64,000 nt of DNA from Morella rubra. Its lineage: Eukaryota > Streptophyta > Magnoliopsida > Fagales > Myricaceae. The notes below the pieces were generated by a model. The model did not search any database and was not told the DNA's origin. It saw nothing but the letters and a program-made list of their open reading frames with translations. Below, one piece after another: positions 56,866 to 64,000 of this stretch (the stretch's first letter is position 1; every line of letters begins with the position of its first letter). A program made the translations under genes and the position numbers. The DNA is taken from contig CM025856.1 in the NCBI GenBank assembly GCA_003952965.2, positions 28,496,011-28,560,010 of the forward strand, given 5' to 3'.

Positions 56866-59796
56866 GGGACTGGAGGAACAGAATGTTGTATTGAATGTTT
56901 TTTTTTTATTTTGGATATTTGTTTGTACGCAATTCATGGAAAAGGGCCCTGATTATTTTGGTAAATTGTTGTTGTTTTTCCCTGGATTTCAATGACCTTT
57001 TGTTTGTGTACGAGGGTTTCTCTCTTTTGACTGATTGGATTTTGTAATGCCCAATGCTCCAACTGCAATAGATACGCTTACAGTAAGCCGAGAGAGGAAA
57101 AGAACCATGACTATGATCGATATGGGTGTTTACAATGGGAACATATATATTTCTTGCAGCTTGAATGGATTTGCGATTGCATAGTTGTCGTTTTCACTCT
57201 GTTCTATGCGGATAGAGCTGTGAATCAAAATTTTGCGTGGTTACCTATAATTGCTGAGTTTTACATACAAATGATTAAAGTGATCATTGGCTCCTCAATT
57301 CTTTCCAACCTTTTACATCTTAGGTTTTGATGGTTAGGGCGCATCAGAATAGAAACCTGGTTGTAGGTATGCTGAATCTAGCCCCACTGGGCTTAGCCTA
57401 GAAGGTGACATTGAACTGCGTTAATGGACAAGTGAAGAGCTCCTCTAACAAACACACTTGATAACAGAAGAACTGAATGAAATAAGGATGTGCTTGAATT
57501 TGAACCTGGGTACTTTTCTGCTGGATACTAGTTGTACCCCTTTTCAAGTGCTGCAGTTGTCATGTTGTGATTAATGTTTAGGACCTGTTGGTCTTCAGTA
57601 TCTTTAGATTGCTTAAGATATTTCTTCTCATACTGACAGATTGCATATGAGTTCCTCATTGCCTTTTGTTCAAATTAAGTTTTTTTCTTTCATTTCACCT
57701 CCCTTGTCCCTGAGTTTGTAAAAGTTAGGATCGGAAAAAAGCCACTACTGTTTAGTTCAATTGTATCCCTGGCTATGATTTCCTTCCACTGTACCTGACG
57801 TACTTTGTTTCTTCTATCTTGTAAGGTAGTTAGGATGCTGGCTAGCTGCAGTTTTTATAAGTAGGGAAAAAGCGAGAAAAAAAAAAAAAGGTTTCACTGG
57901 TATACTACCTTTTAAGTACTTAAGTTCATCAGTTCAGTATGAAAACTGCCCTGAAAACTAGCATAATGCTTTTGAACGATTTTAATTAAAGAGGGAAGTA
58001 TCATTTCATCATTTTTCGGGGTTATGAATATTTTTCATCAGTTGCTTTTCTTGAGTTCGATTAAGTGTGATACCCCAGAATTTATGAACTGAATTGAGTG
58101 AGTGCATTGTGTGGACATGGTTTGAGTCCCACATTTGGCCTATTCTAAATTGGTTTGGGCTATACAAACAATTTCAAGGGAATTCAACTATTTCTGCGAA
58201 TTGGTGAGATGACTAGTACTAGGTTATGGCATCCACCACTGGGATCACAAGCTGTGTTGACCAGCAGGGGGTTTAGGTACTGAACTGTTCCAACACCAAC
58301 CGTGTCAGCCAGTGGTTGGTTGCCAAAAAGGCTAAAACCACAAATCAGTGGAAACAATACATACATAAATCATCAGTTATATAAATCTTGAGAGGAAAAC
58401 TGGAAAGAGCAGAAAAGAAAAGCTTAGGGTTTGATGCACGAAAAAGAAAAGTGCCAAACTTATGACTTGGTTCCTGAAAAAATGATCTACCCTTAAAAGA
58501 GAGAGAGAGAGAGAGCTCTGCGTTAATTGCGAGTGAGACAAAAGAGAGATTGGATTTTCAGAGGTGGTCGGAGAGAGTGGGGGGGGGGAAATGTTATGTA
58601 AAGTGGGATAGGGATTGGAGTGTTCTGTCTATCGAACAGCTATGGTTGCAACATTTGCATTGCCTAAGACAAAAACCTCGTATTTGTGTCAGTGTATGTC
58701 AGGTCTGATTGATATACATTAGACTTACACCACCTTAGAACTGACCTCCACCCCAACCCCGTAGTTAGCGTCATAACCCCTAACTACCCTGGCAAAGACA
58801 AATTACTTTCGGGTATTCATGGACTGGTTATTCGGATTGGAAAATTCAGCCAAAATGCTCACCCGACCTAGTACATCCCTGGATATGACATGAGGTATAT
58901 CCTTAAGTATAATGAATGTTGCCTTGGTAGCGGTACATCTAATGCGGAATATACAATGGTAAACAAATGCTTGTTCCCCTTGTTCCTTGCAGTGTATTTT
59001 GTGTGGTAACTTTGACTACTTCAATTGTAAACAGAGCGAAGATAGATGACAACTGTAAGCTCTATTGTGCTCGCTTGTTTAGGGTAAGACCTCTTATTGT
59101 ACACAATTCTACACACTTATGCAAATGAGCTGAAATTTACGTTGCCAACCCAATTTCAAAATCCATATAGGTTTTTAATTATGCATCAATGTAGTGTTAT
59201 CACCTCTTATTTGTGCCTGTTTCAATGCATCTTGCTTTTGTGTTTCTGTTTCCTTAATATCTGTGTTGGTACTAGCCTAAGAATTTGTTTAAAATTCACT
59301 TCCCATCATCTGAACTATATCAGTGTCTCTTTTAACCTAAAATCAAAATGAACAAGCGCATAAATGTTTGTAGTTTGAGCTGTTAGATATTACATATTGC
59401 TTTCAGTTTTCGGTCATTTGGTTTTTTTCCTGATGAAACAATTAAAGGAATACATGCTAGAACATCACAGGAACAGTCAGAACAACTTTGGGAGGGGATT
59501 TTTTTGCCAAAAATCAATTTGTTTGAAGTAATTTCTTGCAGCAATTTCTTACCCATAGTAATTTGTTTTTTTTTTCTCTTTTACTTTTGATAAAACTCGT
59601 CAGCCTTCCCTGTAGGAAGGAATTCCCACCACCCTGAAGGCCCATGTTTGAACCTAATCTTTAAAACCTCTCTCTTTCATACAAAGGTTGGTTCCTGTTG
59701 AGCTATGTCTCCATTGGTGGAAAAATTACTTGGAAAATGACTTCGTTGCGTTTTTTGTTTTCATTTTTGTGAGCAAGAAAGATACTTTGCTTCTAG
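56866..59796. other. Spacer with an LTR-like fragment
   Basis: DUF538 3' UTR, then non-coding DNA. At 58066 the plus strand begins TGTGATACCCCAGAATTTAT, with TTTGAGTCCCACATTTGGCC some 55 bases later; both are common in plant LTRs. No matching end or second copy was found. A GA microsatellite is at 58497-58514. Confidence 0.4.
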
Positions 59797-59901
59797 GACG
59801 ATGATAAGGGGAATATCAGAGACTGGCTGATCTCTCCAAGGAGAAAAAAGGACAATCCAATACCAGATAATGGCCCTGTCCAACTTCTTCCTGAAAGTTA
59901 G
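59797..59901 (+). other. Exon-like fragment of an unidentified gene
   Basis: After a fair splice acceptor (TTTGCTTCTAG) a frame of 34 codons reads DDDKGNIRDWLISPRRKKD and then NPIPDNGPVQLLPES before TAG. The composition is like a real C-terminal exon and unlike the AT-rich surroundings. I could not find companion exons in the 3 kb upstream and do not recognise the family. Confidence 0.35.
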
Positions 59902-62900
59902 TACAGCAGCATCTTGAGACTACCTTAAATGGAATTGCTTGAAATTTTGTGTTAGCAAGCATGCATCGAATTGATCTAGGTACTCATAAAGCATAGTGGA
60001 GTCATGAGAGATAGTTGATTTCTGAGAGTTATTTATGGTTGATCTACTACTAGGCCCATGTGTAAGGTATTTTATTACTAGAAAACTTCCTCTTTAAATC
60101 TTTTTGTGTGGGTCTACAAACACGTATTATAATTTCTACCACCTTGCTTGGCACTAATCAAATTTGACCATGGCAGATTCTTATGCATCTAATTTTGTGA
60201 TTAGCTATAGAATTCTGGTTTCCACCTCTAGTTATTGCGCAAAGCAGTTAAATCAGTAGATATGGGAGGCTTGTTATCCACCTCAAAACGCAAGTAGAGT
60301 ACATGAGAAAGGAAACAGCTTAGATATTTGTCCTTTTTGCTTTTGGAAATTTGTCTTCATTTTTTTTCAACCAATAGTACACTGAACTACACCTTCTATA
60401 GTCTTGAGCTTGGTTTGTAGAAGGATGACATATCCATTGATAAGAATAAATCCATTTGTTTCATAAGGTTGACTGTCCTGGCTAAGTTTTTAGTTCAGAG
60501 GCTTGATCTAGGACATCTACGGAGTCCATGCTCTATTACGGTCAGGTTTAGCTGGCTCCAATGGTTTCACAGCGCATAGTGCCAATATAACGTCACTTTA
60601 TTGTGTCTTTCCCAATTATCTATTTAAGCTTGCTGTTGATGATAATAAAGCTCACTCACAGCTCAGACCAACTTTTGTGGAGCATGGTCCGTAGTCAAAG
60701 CATACACAAAGAGGGAAATTATTGTCCCATTCACAATCCTGCAACTTGTATCAGTTACCTACCACTTGATTTTTATGCCCGGCCCCCCTAATGATAGCTG
60801 GATTGATTTTTTTTTTTTTTTTTTCAGATACTAGGGGCTAAACACTTCATCTTCCACTCATTTTTTTTTCTTTTCATGTTGCAGATGCTAATTTAGGTCA
60901 TTGTAGTACTCAAAATGCTTTTTTAAACATCTGGAAGATGAGGTAGATGTTTGTTGTCTATGGCTTTGTCACAATTCCACCCGTTGAAAACATTGGCACC
61001 AACTACCAACTTGACTCTAAACTTGGAACTTTGTCCCTTGCTGTTATTAACTCTTGTGTAAGGTTGAAGCTGGCTAATTGGTAGGGCCCCTATAATTTTG
61101 AAACTCGTAGTCCTGTTTCCTCAGGGAATATAGGAAAAAAAAATTGTAGCACTTCCTCAATCAGGGTTTAAGGAAAATCTTGTAAGAAATCAGACTGTTG
61201 TCATATTATAGTATTGGAGGTGATCGAGACTGTTCAAATCTTCAAACGTTTGAGAAGCTAGGGTTTGGACAAGGGGCGTAGGTTTGTGTGAAAAATTGGT
61301 TAGTTTAAACATCAAATGATGGCCCATGTCGGGTAATGTTCCTGCTTTTGTTTGTTTCTGATGCAAGTCAAAACCATCAAAATGAGTCAAACGCCCATGG
61401 AATAGAAAACCATTAGCAAATCAAAGTTTTCTTTCTTTTCTTTTCTTGTCCCAAATGAAAGTTGTCCTACTCGTAAGTAATCAGTATTTTCTACCGATGC
61501 TTTATCCTTGCATTTCCAGTAACGAGGTTCATAGCACTATGTTTAGCCACATTGATTCAAGTCTGGAAGATGGGGGGTTTAGGAGACTATATCCCATTTG
61601 AAAAATCCAAAAATGCTCAAAAACAAAACACCTTTTATGAGTTCGAACTTTATGAAATGCACTTTGATTCTGAAAACTTTATTACACTTAGATTCATTTA
61701 ACAAGACTAGTTATAGAATTATGAAGACTTCTTAAAGTAAGCAGACAATAGTTGCAACATTTGCTGACAAGTCTTTTAGATTGAACTTCTTTTGCTGACA
61801 AGTTCTCCAGATTGTGTTCCATTTTTGGTGGATTTTTTTTAAAAAAAACTTCCAAGGTGTAATTATGTTCTCTGTTGGAAGTGGGTGAAAAGAAAATATC
61901 AGCTATAATAATTGTTTATTTACATATATAGTTATTTTTTACCAACAGAAAGAACTTCCACGAAATTTCTCACAAAAAGCCTTCACCACAAAATGAAATG
62001 AGTGGTTTGTCGTACAATGAAACTATTTTTTGAACTTGTCCAACTATTAATTAATTGTTGATTTTTTTAATTAATTGTTGATTTTTTATGACAGAAGATA
62101 GATAAATACTATTAAATAGAACCCCCCCAAAAAAGCTAAAGTGTCATTGTGGCCGGCAGATATTAGCGAAATTACCCATTTTGACCTGGCCGAAAGGATT
62201 TGGTCTTCCATGATTGGTCCCTGGAAAATAAAATAAAAATAGGAAACATATTTTTTATTGGTCCAAGTTGAAAGTACGCGCATGAAACAGAACTTTGCAG
62301 AATACGCGTTTTCTCCAGTTGGAAAAAGCCCGAAGATAGACTCTCCGTCACTATCTCTGTTTATTTGTGCGCTTTTTTTTTTTTTTTTTTTTTTTTGGTG
62401 CTCCACAACTTTTTGAGTATACTTCGGTTGAAAAAGGCCTGTGGCTGCTTCTGCCAATTTTTTTTTTTTTTTAAAGAAAGGATGACGACCCAAGTAATAA
62501 CAATCAAAGTTTGGTTTTAAAATTTTATCAAAGTTTTGTTAAAATAAAATTTTGTGTTGGTATTAAAAAAGAGATGATATTAAAATTAGTAAATAAGTGA
62601 TAAAATTAAAAATAAAATTTTAAAGTGTATTTAATAAAAATAAAACTTTATTAAAATTTTAAAATGTCAAAGACTTAATCAACTACAAGTAAAATATTTA
62701 AAATTTAGGTAAAATTCATAAAAGGCTTGAAATAAATCAAAGAGTTAAACCAAATAATGCAATTAATTATTATATCTTAACTCAGTGAATCTCACCTACA
62801 CAATTTTCTTTCCATTACATGATAAAATGAAACATCGATTTCAAATATATCAATGAAAACAAGATCTCGACACTAACTAGTGGAAGAAAAGAGGAATGAT

Positions 62901-63419
62901 ATCAAATATCGCATTCAGTGTCCAAAATCTTCTTCTTTTTCCTTTTCGCTTTGTTGGTAAATGCATGGAAAGAAAAAAACAAAAGGCTCTATCAAGACTT
63001 TTCATAGTGGAAGACTTCTTAAAGTGGAAAAGCAAGTCCATTTGCGGAATGGCCATCATCTCTATTCTCTCCCCTGCGATGATATGAGCATAAGAGATTA
63101 ACCATGATTTGGGAAACATGACCAAAGGTGACAGCATGCGAGGTCAAAGTGTCAAAATGCTCCTGGAAGTTCTCCACGTGGGCTGTTTTGCTAACATGAA
63201 CGGGTACCTGTTCCGCCTCGTTTTGATGGTGTTCTTTTTTTTTAAAATTTCGAGATACGAAAATTTTTAATAAAATAAATATCTTCTAAAATTTATAACG
63301 GTTATACTGGACGCTGTACTTTTCACGAACTTAGAAAAAACTCAGTAAGTGTGTAAAAAAACTCAATAGCCGATTCTCGAAAATATTTTTTAAAATTTTA
63401 ACAAACGAACGCCCTTTAT
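59902..63419. other. Intergenic, no gene recognised
   Basis: T- and A-rich spacer with homopolymer runs at 60810-60825, 62376-62395 and 62459-62472. Open frames here, such as 62086-62493 on the minus strand, run through homopolymers and are not credible. The stretch 62515-62770 is an AT-rich low-complexity region. Confidence 0.4.
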
Positions 63420-64000
63420 AGTAGTCCGCCTTTGAAGGCGTCAACGGTAGTGAATCACATTGGCAGTTGGCACAAGCTTTTCGAAAGAGAGAGACTTCAG
63501 CGAGAGAGAAGATTCAGATAAACCTGATAACCCGTACCCATCCTCACTGGCTTACCTCCATATATTCAACCACCTCTTTCCTTATCTTCCTTTTGATTCT
63601 TCTCTCTTTCCTTTTTTACTTTTTTTTTTTTTCTCAACCTCCGTTTGATCTCTCAGCCCATGTATGCAGCTCCTTCTCTCGCCCTCCCTGTAGAAACTGG
63701 CATTGCTTTTTCACAATTTTTCTTCTTTTGTCCTTTTCCAAATCGGTTCGTAGGCTGGTTTTTTATTTACCCAGGTCCAATATATATAAACTCTCGGTTT
63801 CCTTTGTTGACCCTCTTTCTGTTTCCTTCATCTCTTTTAGAATTTCACATTTTCTCTAAATCTTGTACCAAAAGCTCAAGCTTTATATATGCCTTTTTAA
63901 AATCCAAAATATCAATACCTCTCTCTCTCTCAAAGTCTCCTTTGGTGAAGTTTTGAATTTGATTACTTCCTCTCAATTAAACTCATAAATTTCATTTTGG
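63420..64000 (+). other. Possible leader or promoter of a gene to the right of the window
   Basis: A sharp rise in pyrimidine content (CTCTTTCCTT, CTCTCTCTCTC at 63922-63932) and a TATATATA at 63780 resemble a plant 5' UTR. Open frames here give Phe/Ser/Leu-rich products typical of translated leaders. No start codon with a recognisable protein follows before the window ends. Confidence 0.3.

Noticed and set aside
62086..62493. 135-residue minus-strand frame
   Set aside because: It reads through two T homopolymers as poly-Lys and has no domain.
1..64000. tRNA or rRNA genes
   Set aside because: Reading both strands for T-loop (GGTTCRANNCC) plus acceptor pairs and for conserved rRNA stretches gave no convincing candidate.

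Overview
The window is nuclear DNA from a flowering plant, most likely a eudicot. The evidence is intron-split genes with GT-AG junctions, plant-specific families (SWEET, P-class PPR, PR-1, DUF538, RABA3), AT-rich spacers and many plant transposon types. I cannot name the species from the sequence alone.

Layout from left to right. A decayed F-box gene lies at about 0.4-0.8 kb (-). A Mutator-type MITE with a perfect 9-bp target duplication follows at 1.8-2.2 kb. An intronless BCS1-like AAA-ATPase is at 4.3-5.8 kb (+). A possible LINE tail and a three-unit tandem repeat sit at 8.4-9.3 kb. A two-exon RABA3-type Rab GTPase is at 12.5-13.7 kb (-), and a second Mutator-type MITE at 14.4-14.8 kb. 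An intronless P-class PPR gene is at 19.1-20.7 kb (+). A decayed Ty1-copia retrotransposon lies on the minus strand at 22.8-28.9 kb, and a non-autonomous hAT element at 29.4-30.7 kb. A large A-tailed retroposon with a 17-bp target duplication is at 32.8-35.0 kb. It sits just upstream of a six-exon SWEET16/17-type sugar transporter gene at 35.7-37.0 kb (+). A five-exon gene at 40.9-43.3 kb (+) looks like a plant NOPCHAP1/C12orf45 (DUF4598) homologue.

The most interesting part is 45-55.4 kb. It is an old tandem duplication of a two-gene unit on the minus strand: a PR-1 gene followed, at higher coordinates, by a small secreted cysteine-rich peptide gene. Unit 1 keeps an intact PR-1, including the CAPE peptide motif, and a cysteine-rich peptide with a symmetric CX3CX3C-X12-CX3CX3C pattern. 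Unit 2 keeps a frameshifted, 3'-truncated PR-1 pseudogene and a degraded second peptide gene. Mobile DNA has inflated the units, including a 1.9-kb foldback element that looks like a Pack-MULE carrying a captured leader and exon.

A DUF538 gene is at 56.3-56.9 kb (+). The last 7 kb holds no gene I can assemble, apart from one exon-like stretch near 59.8 kb and a pyrimidine-rich stretch at the right edge that may be the leader of a gene outside the window. The genes do not form one pathway. The PR-1/peptide pair is the only apparent functional cluster, probably for defence.
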